64,000 nucleotides of DNA from Candidatus Omnitrophota bacterium (GCA_029261035.1 JAJDCD010000023.1:186001-250000); one strand, 5' to 3'. Positions 25,751 through 36,108 are shown, counted from the stretch's first letter. Numbers and translations: made by a program. Notes: generated by a model from the sequence alone, not told the origin.

Positions 25751-26845
25751 TTAAGGATGATGATGTTCATCAATTTCTGGGGATCCAATATCGGACATAT
25801 CACGACTATCTACTCCAGGAATTTCAAACTCTCCTGTAAAGATCCCTGTGTCTGTACCTGTTTCAGCAATTTGGAAAATTCCGGTGCTATCTCCGGTTTC
25901 TGAAGTAAAGATCCCTGTGCTGTCTCCCGTTTCTGAGAAAATTCCAGTACTATCACCCGTTTCACGGGCTAAAGCTTTTGGTTTAGGTCTAGAGTTTTTA
26001 TGATAATGAACACCTGTAGCATTGCCATCTTTATCATAGTTAACCGATTTTACCGGATAACCATCTTCGAAAGATGTTCTAACTGAACCCCCATTACTTA
26101 AATGCATTTTAGAGTCTGTGGCGTGACCATCCTTGTCAAAGTCTGTCTCAACAAAAACGCTACCATCATCACGGTACCGTGTTATCGAATACTTTCCATC
26201 TTTTCCAAAACTCTTGGTTTGAATAATCGTCTTACCATCTTTACCCATCCAATCGATAGAGTTCGGCTCGCCTTTAGCGTCATAATCTGTTTTTGAAGTT
26301 ACTTTGCCACCCGCATAAGTTGTGCTTTCTTCTTTAATTCCTTTTTTGTCATACTTAATATCTTCTAATTTGTGCTTCCCTCCATCTTCAACTGTTGTGC
26401 TGGATGGCTTGCCATTTTTTCCAAAGTTGGTTTTGGTAACTTTATCTGCACCCATTCTCCAACTAACCCCTTTATCATCTTTCTGATAACCATATTCCTT
26501 TGTTTCTGAAGATGTAGGCTTTCCGTTTGTTCCAATTTGAGTTGTTGTCGTTGTATCCTTAACAGGAGCTCCGTCAACAAACACCTCACCATTATATTCT
26601 GTGGTACTTGTTCTAGTCTCTTTAGTTCCATCATCATTTTTCTTAACCCAATTAATCTTGCTTTCCGTTTTAGTAATATTGCCGCTATCATCTCGTGTTA
26701 TGGTCTCTGTTCCGCCGGTATATCGATAACCCTGTTCTTCTAATCCTGTTACCCGATGTGTAATAGGGTTTGTTGTGACTGTGTCCGCAAAAACTGAAGG
26801 TAAAGCACCAATCATAAGTATGAATAAAAAATGAATAATTTTCAT
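25751..26845 (-). CDS. Exported YD-type repeat protein with TGDSTGIF repeats and HHHP tail
   Basis: 364 residues with a signal peptide (about 1-20, SVFA|DTV). The body repeats units such as DGKxSITRYRDDGSVFVETD and YDKDGNATGVHYH, typical of RHS/YD-like beta repeats. Near the C-terminus are three tandem copies of TGDSTGIF plus a fourth variant TGTDTGIF, then the tail FEIPGVDSRDMSDIG, PE and HHHP shared with 24834-25733. The repeated Asp-Ser-Thr units may bind Ca2+, and the His-rich end may bind metal; both are guesses from composition. The ribosome site is AGAGGTG. The conserved tail looks like a sorting or anchoring signal for this small family. Confidence 0.8.
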   Translation of the reverse strand: MKIIHFLFILMIGALPSVFADTVTTNPITHRVTGLEEQGYRYTGGTETITRDDSGNITKTESKINWVKKNDDGTKETRTSTTEYNGEVFVDGAPVKDTTTTTQIGTNGKPTSSETKEYGYQKDDKGVSWRMGADKVTKTNFGKNGKPSSTTVEDGGKHKLEDIKYDKKGIKEESTTYAGGKVTSKTDYDAKGEPNSIDWMGKDGKTIIQTKSFGKDGKYSITRYRDDGSVFVETDFDKDGHATDSKMHLSNGGSVRTSFEDGYPVKSVNYDKDGNATGVHYHKNSRPKPKALARETGDSTGIFSETGDSTGIFTSETGDSTGIFQIAETGTDTGIFTGEFEIPGVDSRDMSDIGSPEIDEHHHP

Positions 26846-26901
26846 AACAACACCTCTTTTAATTAAATTTTTTCTTTTTCAAATTTCTATTAAAACTACT
26901 A

Positions 26902-27609
26902 CTACGATGGCGTCCAACTTCCAGTGCTTCCATCCGGATTCGTCCAAGTAGCAGATGTCTCTGTGCTTGTTGATGAAGAACTAGGTGTTTGAGAAACAAC
27001 ATTCCCATCTCCATCGCTCACTGTAACGGTTCCATCATGAGAAGTTGTTGTTAAGCCCGTACCAGAGTCTGTTGAGCTCGCAAAATCATCGCCGCTTTCA
27101 AAAAGATCTTCTACGTTAGGTGCTGTAGGAGCATTTGCGTCGCCTCCTCCACCTTGATTATTCGCATTTGGATTTGCAACAGGGTTGCCTCCATTTGGCA
27201 CAGCATTTCCTGCGTTACCTGCGTTTGTGTTTCCAGCGTCAGAGCTTCCCTCATTAGTAGGTGTGGAACCACTCGCGGTTCCGTTACTATCACCTTCCGC
27301 CTGAGGTGTTCCGCCCGACCCTTCACTGCCACCCTCTGGCATTGGAGGAAATAAAACGCCGGCTAACCCCGTACCAAAACCATTCCCATAGGTACCGTCA
27401 TAGTTATCATAATCTTCGGGTTCAATACTGTCATAATCATCATGATGAAAAGGAAGACGAGAACTGCTTGAGCGATCAACGCCTTCAAGACCTCTTTCAA
27501 CCGTGCCATCAGGGCCTCTAGCTTCAATATCTCGATTCGCTAAAGCATCTTGAGAAAACCCTAATACAAAAATCATAAGAATTAATACTAAAATATGTGT
27601 CATTTTCAT
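26902..27609 (-). CDS. Exported low-complexity Gly/Ser/Asn-rich protein
   Basis: 235 residues. The start at ATG 27609 (MKMTHILVLILM) is chosen over 27648 because AAGGAG lies 6 bases before it and a signal peptide (about 1-23, ending ALA|NRD) begins there. The mature protein has an acidic segment (HHDDYDSIEPEDYDNYDG), a long disordered region of G, S, N, A and P, and a C-terminal S/T-rich part with DGDGNVVSQTP. No catalytic domain is visible. It is the first gene of the three-gene exported set and lies downstream of giant 3. Probably a surface or matrix component, inferred from composition only. Confidence 0.75.
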   Translation of the reverse strand: MKMTHILVLILMIFVLGFSQDALANRDIEARGPDGTVERGLEGVDRSSSSRLPFHHDDYDSIEPEDYDNYDGTYGNGFGTGLAGVLFPPMPEGGSEGSGGTPQAEGDSNGTASGSTPTNEGSSDAGNTNAGNAGNAVPNGGNPVANPNANNQGGGGDANAPTAPNVEDLFESGDDFASSTDSGTGLTTTSHDGTVTVSDGDGNVVSQTPSSSSTSTETSATWTNPDGSTGSWTPS

Positions 27610-27753
27610 GTCATTCTCCTTTTTTAACCTTTTACCCTTAAAAGGCATCTATAACCGTCTACGGAAGGGTACTCTATTTTAGACGGATAAAAAAGAAAAA
27701 TACTCAAAAATTAGGTAAAACAAAGAGGTTAAGGAGGTGTTTCTACTAGAACC

Positions 27754-30700
27754 CTAAGCCGCCCGAGATAGGAGCAAATCAGCTTCGTGGGATTGGACTA
27801 GGGCTAACAGGGTTTCCTGTACTGAGGAAAAGAATCCTTCTACTTTCCTTAAATTATACTTCGTTAGAAAAGACAGTGGGTTCTCAGATTGGGTGTATAG
27901 CAAAGCGACACCTAAAAGACCGTTTTCATCATTCGCATATCTAAATTTGTTCTCTCCGACTAAAGCAAAATTCTCTGCTGGATCAATCATGCGAGATAGA
28001 TGTAGATTGTGCTTGGCTTTACGAATTGCTTCTCCCGCAGCAAGCTCCGCCTGTGGCGTGAAATATATATTTGGTAGATTCAGCAAGGGGTGTTTATCAT
28101 AGCCAGCGGCATTAACAACAATAACTCGCAACTGCTTTGGATTTCTGGCGGCTAGTTTAAATATTTCATCTAATTGTTCTCGTGAAAAATTATTAATATC
28201 AAGTGCGCCAATAAATATATTCACTCGCTGTGATAAGTTATCTAAAATTGCTACGACAGCACGCTGAGACTCTTCCTCTCCCAAACTATTTCCTTTTAAA
28301 TCTTTCCGTAGCCATTCCGGTTCTTGTCCATTTAATGGAGTTTCTGTTTCCTGAGAAGCTCTTTTCCATATCTCTGTCAACAGATCTAACTGTCTCAAAA
28401 CTTCATCGGGTCCTATAGTATCTACCTTTCTAACAATCTCTAAAACCTGATCCTTTCGAAAAACTCCCTTTGCAGCTACCTGCCCTAACTTTTCTATTCT
28501 TCGAAATGCATATCTAGCGTTTTCTTTCATTTGGTCTGCCACCTCGAATAATAAACCTTTATCCAAAACTCCGACATTTATTGTTCCTCTCTTCACATCC
28601 TCTATTACACCAGTTAACAAATCGAAAACATCATATTCAAATTTTTCGGTGGTAATGGCAATTCTTTCAAATAATTCTATGTCTAAAACATCTTTACTTA
28701 ACTTCCCTGTTTTTATAATTTCTCCTACAACTCTAAGAAAATCAAATGCGGTTTGAGTATACCCTTTTGCTGCTTTGGAAATTTCTTCTAAAAATTCCAA
28801 GCGCACAAATTCTTCATCAACCTTTAATTCTTTTACCCTTTCTATTAATTTTCTAAGTTGTTCGAAAGCACGTTGTTGGTATGGGGCAGAGGTTTTTGCA
28901 ATAAGCACATAGGATTCTATGGATATTAATTTAGGGCTTAACAATCCTTGCGACACACCTTCTTCCACTTCCCTAAGTAGCTCTATAGCACTAGCAGAGC
29001 CTGATTCGCTAGCTTTAACAATTGGTATTAAAAATGTAACATCAAGAAACAATCCCATTCCCACATTTTGCTCTGTGCTTTCCGCTAAATGCCTAAGCGC
29101 TCGAAAAACAAAATAAGCCGCATCTTTGGAGGCTTTTACAATCTCCGTTAACAGCTGAACACTCATCGTCACTTGTGTTATTCTTTCTTTATTACTCACT
29201 TCACTCAAAAGTTTCAGCTCATTAAAGCTTTTTGAAAAAGGTCTCTGTTTGACTTTGCTAACTCTTTTAAACAATTCTTCAACGCTATTTAAACTTTCAC
29301 CATTATTGATATACCTCTCAAAAAGATCCATTGCATTAAATGTGGTGTTTAATATTTGAACCAAATCAGAATGTTGCGTCTTCAATTTTTCCCAGCTCAT
29401 TCCTAACTTTTCAGATAAACCCGAGTTCTCATACCTTTGCTCAATCCCTAAGCTCTTTGCCACCACTTCAGGCCATCCAGCAAAAACATCTTCATCATTT
29501 AGATTCTGAGTTAAATCTTGAATTGAGATAGAGTCTGGGTCAAAATTTAAACGGTCTTTAAGGACTGCTTTTCCTTTTTTGGTCGATAAGAGCCAATCCA
29601 TTGCTCTATCAAGACTGCGTGCGCTATGGATCACGAGCCGTCCTAATTCATCATAGAGTTGTTCTGCTGTTATATTTCCCCCAGCTTCTATTATCAGGTG
29701 ATGCACCATCTCTTGTCTTACGTTTCGTATTGTGGATTCATGAACAAGAGGTAAAGTTTTTGTTCGATCAATGATAAGAGGCTCTCCAGATTCGGACACA
29801 GCATGAATTCCTCTGTATCTACCTTGAGTAACTCTCTCCATCATATCTCTACGATTCTTGACAGCATCTGCTTCGGCTCTATTAAAGAGCCGAAATAATT
29901 GATCGCTTTTTCCTTCCAAATAAGGTTTTGAGGGGTAACGAAAGCCTGTTTGGAAGAAAGCCGTCACAGGAACAAAAACACCTACGCGATATTTAAAAGG
30001 AGCTGCCCCTTGATAATCCCAATCTACTTCTCCAATCAAAAACTTAGAGGCTGTTGAGGAAATATCCTGAAAGACGTTTCTTCCAAACTCCTGAACCAGG
30101 CGTCTCAATTTGTCTTTTCCAAACCAATGGTAATCCCCTCGAGGAATGGTTGTGATCATTTTCCAACGGGAAGATTTCAATACATCAGAATCGATTCCTT
30201 GGAGATCTAGCTCCATATCCGCATCTGCTCTTTCCTGAAGAGGGATAGAATGAAGTAAAGCTTCGTCTACTTGTCCCGTCTCTTTATATTCTTCGATCAA
30301 ACGTGTTAACTTTTCATAAACTTCCGAACGGTTAGCTCTAAAGTCTTTTAGTTGGCTTTCCATTTGACGAGATTCTTGTACCTCTAAAACTTGGTAATCG
30401 TCTAAAGGTTTCTCAAACTCGATCTCCCAAGCGTTTTTTGCCAACTCTCGTAGTTCCATGCCATTCAAAGTCAGTAACCTTGCCAAAATCTGAGGGAGTT
30501 GCTCTGCCAGAAAGTCATTTTTCGTTCGTAATCTATCAACAAAGTTTTGCGAGTCCCCTTCGATGCTTAATCCCTGATAACGTTCCCCATTATCTTTAAA
30601 AGGATATTTCTTAAACATTTCTCGAATTAATGCAGAAACTATAACTTTTCCTGCTTCATAATAAGTCTCCTCTGGCTCATTCCTTTCTGCATGATTGGCG

Positions 30701-33700
30701 ATACCATACAAAGAAGCATAAGGGTAATCACCCCACGCTAGCTGAGCAAGATACGCTGAGGTCTCGTGTTGAATACGAGTGAAGTCCTCTTTTCGCTCCA
30801 AGTAATGTCTAAATTCATGACGTAAAGTTCCTTGTTCTAATCGGTGCACGATTCTTTTCAAAACACCAAGATAGGCAACAAATTCTGGGGTTAAGTCCGC
30901 AACTAGCCTCTGCTGCTCGTACTCGATTCCATCAAACCTAGACATAAACTCCTTAAAGGTTCTCCATAACTTAGTGTCTGTAATAAGAGGAATTTCAAAC
31001 ATGTCTCCATGGATGAACAAATCCCAATCTGGATTCCAATCTAAATCTCTTTTCAATCTTTCTCGGGTAAAACCTGCAAACCGTCCTCTCTGATGATCCT
31101 TCATTGCAGGATCTTTTACGCTCATCTTCTCAAGCAATCGAAATTCTTCTGGTGTAATACCCATTTCTTCTGCAATCCGTTTATAAATGGCGCCCTCTTT
31201 AGACTCCTCTTTTAACCCATGGATCAGCTCAGGAACCAAAGCTCTTCTCACATTACGCGTTAATTCATCTCTAAGTGCATGGGAAGTATCATCACGTGGC
31301 GTGAAATATCCCACAGAACCGTCTCTGCCGAAGGCTCGGAAACTAAGGCGAGTTTTAGAAAAAATATCTACTTTGTCTTTCACTTCTCCTTGAGCATCCA
31401 CAGCGGTAAATGTTTGAACAGCATCAATGCGGAAAAGAATGTAATTGATACGGGGGTGCTTCAAATTTCTGAAAAAATCAAAAGTAAAATACAACCCATT
31501 CTTATTTAAATAAGAATCATTTAATTCCTTTTGAATCAACATCAACCTTTCATCAAAAGCCTCAAACCATTCTTTCTTCTCAGCTTCATCTGCTTCCCTT
31601 GGAAATTTGTCTAATGTTTGTGTCAACTCCGTAATTTGAGAAAGCAAAGAAATAAAACCTTCTCCCAATTGCAACCCTCCAGCTACAAGCTTTGCTTGAC
31701 CCAATCTCGAAGATGTCTTTTCTAAAAAATAGGCAAAATGTGTTTCCATAAAACTTTTCAATTGAAGCTGCGCGTAATCCCCATCAAAAGGCTTCGCAAC
31801 TCCCAAACTGTTAGCATTGGATTGGCCATCAGGCCGTTTTATGTTAGGACGCTGAGCTCTTCTTGTGGGAGCTGAAGTTTCTGGCTGTGTTTCTGGCCAT
31901 GCATCTGGAAATTGAATGACTTTTTTTCCATCTGGATGCTCCAGCCTTGTTCCATTCATTAAGAACTGCATCACTCCTTTTCTAGCTTCTGGGGAAAATT
32001 TAACGGAAGAAAGAAGCCCTTTAAAAATCTGTTCTAACCGAACATCATCGTCTGTTTTCTGTTTATTTAAAATAAAAAGAAAGGCACTCTTTAAAACAAA
32101 AACTCCTCTTCTAACTTCACTAGAATAAAAAGGACCTTCTGTTTGTAAGCTCTTATCAAACTCAATGTGGATACTTCTATAATTTAATATTTGACTTACT
32201 TTATCTTGAAATTGTTTGAGCCTTAGATTTTGCTGAGGGACTAAACTAGCAATTAAATAAAGAGCATCTTTAAAGTTGTTTATAGCATTATTGATCTGAT
32301 AACTCTCAAAACCTTCGAATCCCTTAACTCCCACTGTGACATGAACCTTTTTAATCCGGGCTTTCATAACGGCTCTCTCTTCTTGTTCTCCCAAGCTTTG
32401 AGCATCAACACCTTCCTCATCATCTTTCTCAGCCTCTGTGGCTTCTTTTTCTTTTTGCAATCGTTGTAACTCTTCTAGTTCTTTTCGAATTACTTCAAAT
32501 GGAATAACGATTTCACGAATAGCCCCTCGTTCACTAGGTCTGTCATAAATCTTGGTGGAACCACCAAAGGCTTCTACAGTCTCGGATATCCCTGACACCC
32601 CATTTCCTTGTCCTCCGAAAAACTTATACTCTTCCCCTTCCTCAAAGGCCGCTTTCCAAGCTTTCCTTTTTATAGCTCTTTTATCTATGCTCGTCTCTCC
32701 AAGGCCATTATCGATCAGCTGAATAACAAATTCTCTTCGTTCTTTATCAACAAGAATCCGTGATTGAAGTTGGTGCGCTAAAATGCGTTCTCCAAAACTG
32801 AAGTCTTCATCTTCTAAAATTTTTTCTCCATAAACACCCATTAAATAAGAGTCTATTGCATTAGAAAAGGCTTCTCCTACCATCAGCTTTAAGTCAATAA
32901 TCAAGCGCTCTCCCTCTCCATCCCACATCGTGTCTTGGATCAGTCTATATTGATTTCCAATATAGGTTTCCTTTTCTGACTTTTCCTTCATCAAATAAAC
33001 AAAAAGTGTGCTTAATATGGATAGAGCAAAACGATCGGATTGTTCTTTCATCTCCGATGTTTCTTGTGTATTTTGAACCCAGTCTAAAACGGCAGCCTGC
33101 GGCATTGAAAAAACAGTATGAGAAATCTCTACGTCCTCTTCATTTCGATTCCATGCACGTCGACTCATTCGGGCTGCTTCTTCGACAGCTAATTGCCCAG
33201 CGAAATCTGTTAAGCTTCCATGAACACTGGAAAGCACCTTTCGAAATAAACCGCTGGTAGGGCTGGTTAACTCTTTCATAACTCCACGAGTAAAACCTTC
33301 CGTAACTCTTCCACCTCCAGCAATATGACTGTTTATCACATCATTAACTGCGTTTTGAAAACCTTCTCCAATCGCATTATCGGAACTGTCAAACCAACCA
33401 TCGTGATCTAAAGAAAAGCCCTCTGGCAATTCAAGGCGATCTAAGACCTTTGGACGACGCCCATCGGAACGCTCCAAAATTTCATAGGCAAACAAACCTG
33501 GAAATTTGCCTTCAGAAAAAGCCTGTTTAATTTCTTCCAAAGACATGTGATCATTCATTATTTGAGCAAAAGCAAAAGCTCCCCCTGAGCGAAGTTGAAG
33601 CAAAGGATCAAAACCACCCATAATAATTTTTTGCGCTAACTGGGCAGTGGGGTTTGCTGTTATGGCAAGGTGGGTAAGAACCCCTGTTGTCTTGAAGATA

Positions 33701-36108
33701 AAAGCTCTTCGGCTGAGAGCTGCCATTTTCGAAATAAGGTGAACAATGTCAGCATGCTGAAGCGCTTCGAGCATTAAGCGAGCCAGTGCTTTCTCTGCAC
33801 TTTCTTGTTTTAGCTTGTCCATCGAAGAGACTTGGATTAGAAGTTGTTGTTCTTCTTTTTTGTAATGTTGATTTACAAAATACCAAGCTTCCGGAATAGC
33901 ATTTGGTGTTTTCTTTAAATAAAATATAAGCCTCTCTACAATCGCATGAGGCTCTTTTTCCTGAAGTATCCGTTGGAGATCTTCCCTATGCCTAATCTCT
34001 AACGCTTGAGGTGCCCAATCAGGAAAGTAAGGGCCAAATCCCAGCCAATTCTTGACGCGGCTTGCTGTTTTCGAAAACAGGGACTTTTCTTTACTTCCTA
34101 AGCTATTTCCCTCAACACTATTGGTAAAAGCTTGTTCAAAAATAGGGGCCATTAAATCAGACTCGTATTTAAATCGAACTGCATGAAGGCCAAACACTTC
34201 GGCTTCTTCTACATTATCAGAATTATCATCAAGGAAAAGAATCTCTTCGGGTTGAATGTCTTTAAATCTTGGGTTTTGACGCAAGCGTTCAAGAACCAAA
34301 GGATAAATGTTGTTGCTTGCTTTTGAGGTCCCAAGATCTGTTGATAGAAAATGAAGATCTTCCTGAAACAGGTCTCCGTAATTTTCTCGTACAAGTCGTA
34401 AAAAGAAAGGCTCGTCCCCTGCAAGTCGGTCCGTTAGAAAACCGATTTCCTTCGAAATAGATTTTAAGTTTTCCAAAGCTTTCTTAATTTGGGCCGTTTT
34501 TTCAGGGTCTATTTCAGCTCGGTCAAAAAAGTAAAGCTCCCACCACTCTTCTAGTGTTAGCTCTGCTTTTTTCTCTGAGCGTTGGGTAATTTTCTGATTT
34601 ACTCTTTGAATATAAGCTTCCATATCCATAGTGCCATGAAGTAACTCGTAGTACACCGTACTCTTATCTCCATCATACGCAATATCTTCTCTTAATGCTT
34701 CAAGGTCCGTCTCATCTGGAACAGAAAAACCATAACGTTTTTTTAATTCTTCAATAATCAGCTCCCACCGTTGTGCACTAGAATATCTTTTGGGAAGCAA
34801 GACCCCATCAATGTCTAAAAGAAATACTCTTGGCTCAGGATAACTCTTTCCGAGGCTTGAGGCGGAAACAATGCCCATACCCGCTTCAATTAAAACAGGC
34901 TTTGGAAACTCTCCGTTTTTAGGCGCCAGCCACATAAGGTCTAAATCAAAGCTGCCATCTAGCCTTTCTGACCATGGAATTCCAACTTTTTTAATACGCT
35001 TAAATAAATACAAAAACTCTGCTTTTAGAGTCTCGTCCACATAATCTCTAAACTCGGATAAACGAGACTCTTTCAAATAGCCTGCATCGATTAAAGGCTG
35101 AAATAAACCAAGACCCTGTATTGTCGATGCAGCCTCGCGCCGTGCTCCAATGCCTACATTTGAAAAATAAGCGGAGCTACCAATGCGCGAAAACCATCTT
35201 CCTTTTAAAAAGTCAAAATATCCTGTCTTAAGGTTTCCTAGAAACTGATGTCTTGTTTCGAAAGCTTTTCCATTTATTTTAATTGCTGATATAGCTGATT
35301 CGATCATACCTGCATCATAGCGATCTGAGGAATCTGAGATTAGTTTCCATAAACGATAAAGAATATCTAAAACATCTACTTCTTTCGGATTTAATGTTAT
35401 TTGTACTGTAAATGTTTTTATGTCTTCAACGTATCCTTTTAAACCAAGTATTTTAAAATAATTTTCTATTGGCATGATTGTTGAAATATTATCAAAAGCC
35501 ATCGTTAAGACAATTTCTGTTGGGCTTACTTTTGTAAGATGAAATATGTCTCGACCTAAAGCATCTTGGTTCGGTTTATAAATATATTTTTTAGGAAAAG
35601 CACTGTTTTCTTCTAAAATTTTTGCCATTACTATTTTAAAATCTCTGACATCTTCCGGCTGAGCAAATGGTAGTATGACGGAGTGATTTCCAGAAAGAGA
35701 TCCTTTCGGATATTCTTTTTCTTGATATAATTTTGGTTCCTCCTTAAAAGCGACAAAAAAATCAGGTTGAGCGATCGGGCCTCCTCTTAACAAGTTTCTA
35801 GTTTCATACTTCCCACTAAAAATTGAGATGAGTTGACTGTAAGTGACATTCTCAGGTGACTCTAAAGAAGGAAAAGGCGTTTCAATATCCGTTGTTTCAT
35901 GAAGTGTTCTTTTTTGTCCTAAACTGGACGCTAAAGACACCTGCTGCTTTACAGGGTTCTTTAAGGCCACCTCAAAGAAAGATTTGGGCCTTGCTGCATA
36001 GACAGGCGTCGCATATTGAAGAATACTGAAAAGAAAAAAAATAATAGACACAGAAATAGCGGTAAATTTATAAAGTCGATGGGTTTTGGATGTTTGCTGA
36101 TGTTTCAC
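27754..36108 (-). CDS. Giant exported protein 3: HAD, GHKL-ATPase, HEFRH and helical-repeat modules with shared C-terminal domain
   Basis: 2784 residues from a GTG start at 36108. The signal peptide ends TPVYA|ARPKS at about residue 38. S-L-G breaks lie at about 60, 417, 668, 1237, 1433, 2218 and 2607. Modules: an unrecognised N-terminal domain; a HAD-like hydrolase (FLLDIDGVLL, GFLTDRLAGDE, ILFLDDNSDN); a large region ending in a GHKL ATPase (VGEAFSNAIDSY near 1076, IDNGLGE, GGQGNGVSGISE near 1170); a short beta/alpha domain; a long domain with RHEFRHYLE, an HExxH metalloprotease-like site at 1764-1768, followed by HETSAYLAQ; six 40-residue helical repeats ending in EIVRKVD and PEWLR; and the 178-residue terminal domain, almost collinear with that of giant 2, ending SRAA. 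Cytoplasmic-type folds in an exported protein are unexpected. Confidence 0.87.
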   Translation of the reverse strand: MKHQQTSKTHRLYKFTAISVSIIFFLFSILQYATPVYAARPKSFFEVALKNPVKQQVSLASSLGQKRTLHETTDIETPFPSLESPENVTYSQLISIFSGKYETRNLLRGGPIAQPDFFVAFKEEPKLYQEKEYPKGSLSGNHSVILPFAQPEDVRDFKIVMAKILEENSAFPKKYIYKPNQDALGRDIFHLTKVSPTEIVLTMAFDNISTIMPIENYFKILGLKGYVEDIKTFTVQITLNPKEVDVLDILYRLWKLISDSSDRYDAGMIESAISAIKINGKAFETRHQFLGNLKTGYFDFLKGRWFSRIGSSAYFSNVGIGARREAASTIQGLGLFQPLIDAGYLKESRLSEFRDYVDETLKAEFLYLFKRIKKVGIPWSERLDGSFDLDLMWLAPKNGEFPKPVLIEAGMGIVSASSLGKSYPEPRVFLLDIDGVLLPKRYSSAQRWELIIEELKKRYGFSVPDETDLEALREDIAYDGDKSTVYYELLHGTMDMEAYIQRVNQKITQRSEKKAELTLEEWWELYFFDRAEIDPEKTAQIKKALENLKSISKEIGFLTDRLAGDEPFFLRLVRENYGDLFQEDLHFLSTDLGTSKASNNIYPLVLERLRQNPRFKDIQPEEILFLDDNSDNVEEAEVFGLHAVRFKYESDLMAPIFEQAFTNSVEGNSLGSKEKSLFSKTASRVKNWLGFGPYFPDWAPQALEIRHREDLQRILQEKEPHAIVERLIFYLKKTPNAIPEAWYFVNQHYKKEEQQLLIQVSSMDKLKQESAEKALARLMLEALQHADIVHLISKMAALSRRAFIFKTTGVLTHLAITANPTAQLAQKIIMGGFDPLLQLRSGGAFAFAQIMNDHMSLEEIKQAFSEGKFPGLFAYEILERSDGRRPKVLDRLELPEGFSLDHDGWFDSSDNAIGEGFQNAVNDVINSHIAGGGRVTEGFTRGVMKELTSPTSGLFRKVLSSVHGSLTDFAGQLAVEEAARMSRRAWNRNEEDVEISHTVFSMPQAAVLDWVQNTQETSEMKEQSDRFALSILSTLFVYLMKEKSEKETYIGNQYRLIQDTMWDGEGERLIIDLKLMVGEAFSNAIDSYLMGVYGEKILEDEDFSFGERILAHQLQSRILVDKERREFVIQLIDNGLGETSIDKRAIKRKAWKAAFEEGEEYKFFGGQGNGVSGISETVEAFGGSTKIYDRPSERGAIREIVIPFEVIRKELEELQRLQKEKEATEAEKDDEEGVDAQSLGEQEERAVMKARIKKVHVTVGVKGFEGFESYQINNAINNFKDALYLIASLVPQQNLRLKQFQDKVSQILNYRSIHIEFDKSLQTEGPFYSSEVRRGVFVLKSAFLFILNKQKTDDDVRLEQIFKGLLSSVKFSPEARKGVMQFLMNGTRLEHPDGKKVIQFPDAWPETQPETSAPTRRAQRPNIKRPDGQSNANSLGVAKPFDGDYAQLQLKSFMETHFAYFLEKTSSRLGQAKLVAGGLQLGEGFISLLSQITELTQTLDKFPREADEAEKKEWFEAFDERLMLIQKELNDSYLNKNGLYFTFDFFRNLKHPRINYILFRIDAVQTFTAVDAQGEVKDKVDIFSKTRLSFRAFGRDGSVGYFTPRDDTSHALRDELTRNVRRALVPELIHGLKEESKEGAIYKRIAEEMGITPEEFRLLEKMSVKDPAMKDHQRGRFAGFTRERLKRDLDWNPDWDLFIHGDMFEIPLITDTKLWRTFKEFMSRFDGIEYEQQRLVADLTPEFVAYLGVLKRIVHRLEQGTLRHEFRHYLERKEDFTRIQHETSAYLAQLAWGDYPYASLYGIANHAERNEPEETYYEAGKVIVSALIREMFKKYPFKDNGERYQGLSIEGDSQNFVDRLRTKNDFLAEQLPQILARLLTLNGMELRELAKNAWEIEFEKPLDDYQVLEVQESRQMESQLKDFRANRSEVYEKLTRLIEEYKETGQVDEALLHSIPLQERADADMELDLQGIDSDVLKSSRWKMITTIPRGDYHWFGKDKLRRLVQEFGRNVFQDISSTASKFLIGEVDWDYQGAAPFKYRVGVFVPVTAFFQTGFRYPSKPYLEGKSDQLFRLFNRAEADAVKNRRDMMERVTQGRYRGIHAVSESGEPLIIDRTKTLPLVHESTIRNVRQEMVHHLIIEAGGNITAEQLYDELGRLVIHSARSLDRAMDWLLSTKKGKAVLKDRLNFDPDSISIQDLTQNLNDEDVFAGWPEVVAKSLGIEQRYENSGLSEKLGMSWEKLKTQHSDLVQILNTTFNAMDLFERYINNGESLNSVEELFKRVSKVKQRPFSKSFNELKLLSEVSNKERITQVTMSVQLLTEIVKASKDAAYFVFRALRHLAESTEQNVGMGLFLDVTFLIPIVKASESGSASAIELLREVEEGVSQGLLSPKLISIESYVLIAKTSAPYQQRAFEQLRKLIERVKELKVDEEFVRLEFLEEISKAAKGYTQTAFDFLRVVGEIIKTGKLSKDVLDIELFERIAITTEKFEYDVFDLLTGVIEDVKRGTINVGVLDKGLLFEVADQMKENARYAFRRIEKLGQVAAKGVFRKDQVLEIVRKVDTIGPDEVLRQLDLLTEIWKRASQETETPLNGQEPEWLRKDLKGNSLGEEESQRAVVAILDNLSQRVNIFIGALDINNFSREQLDEIFKLAARNPKQLRVIVVNAAGYDKHPLLNLPNIYFTPQAELAAGEAIRKAKHNLHLSRMIDPAENFALVGENKFRYANDENGLLGVALLYTQSENPLSFLTKYNLRKVEGFFSSVQETLLALVQSHEADLLLSRAA

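Noticed and set aside
24834-26845. RHS/YD toxin-immunity locus
   Set aside because: The YD-like repeats are present, but there is no RHS core signature, no C-terminal toxin domain and no immunity gene; the C-termini are conserved, not variable.
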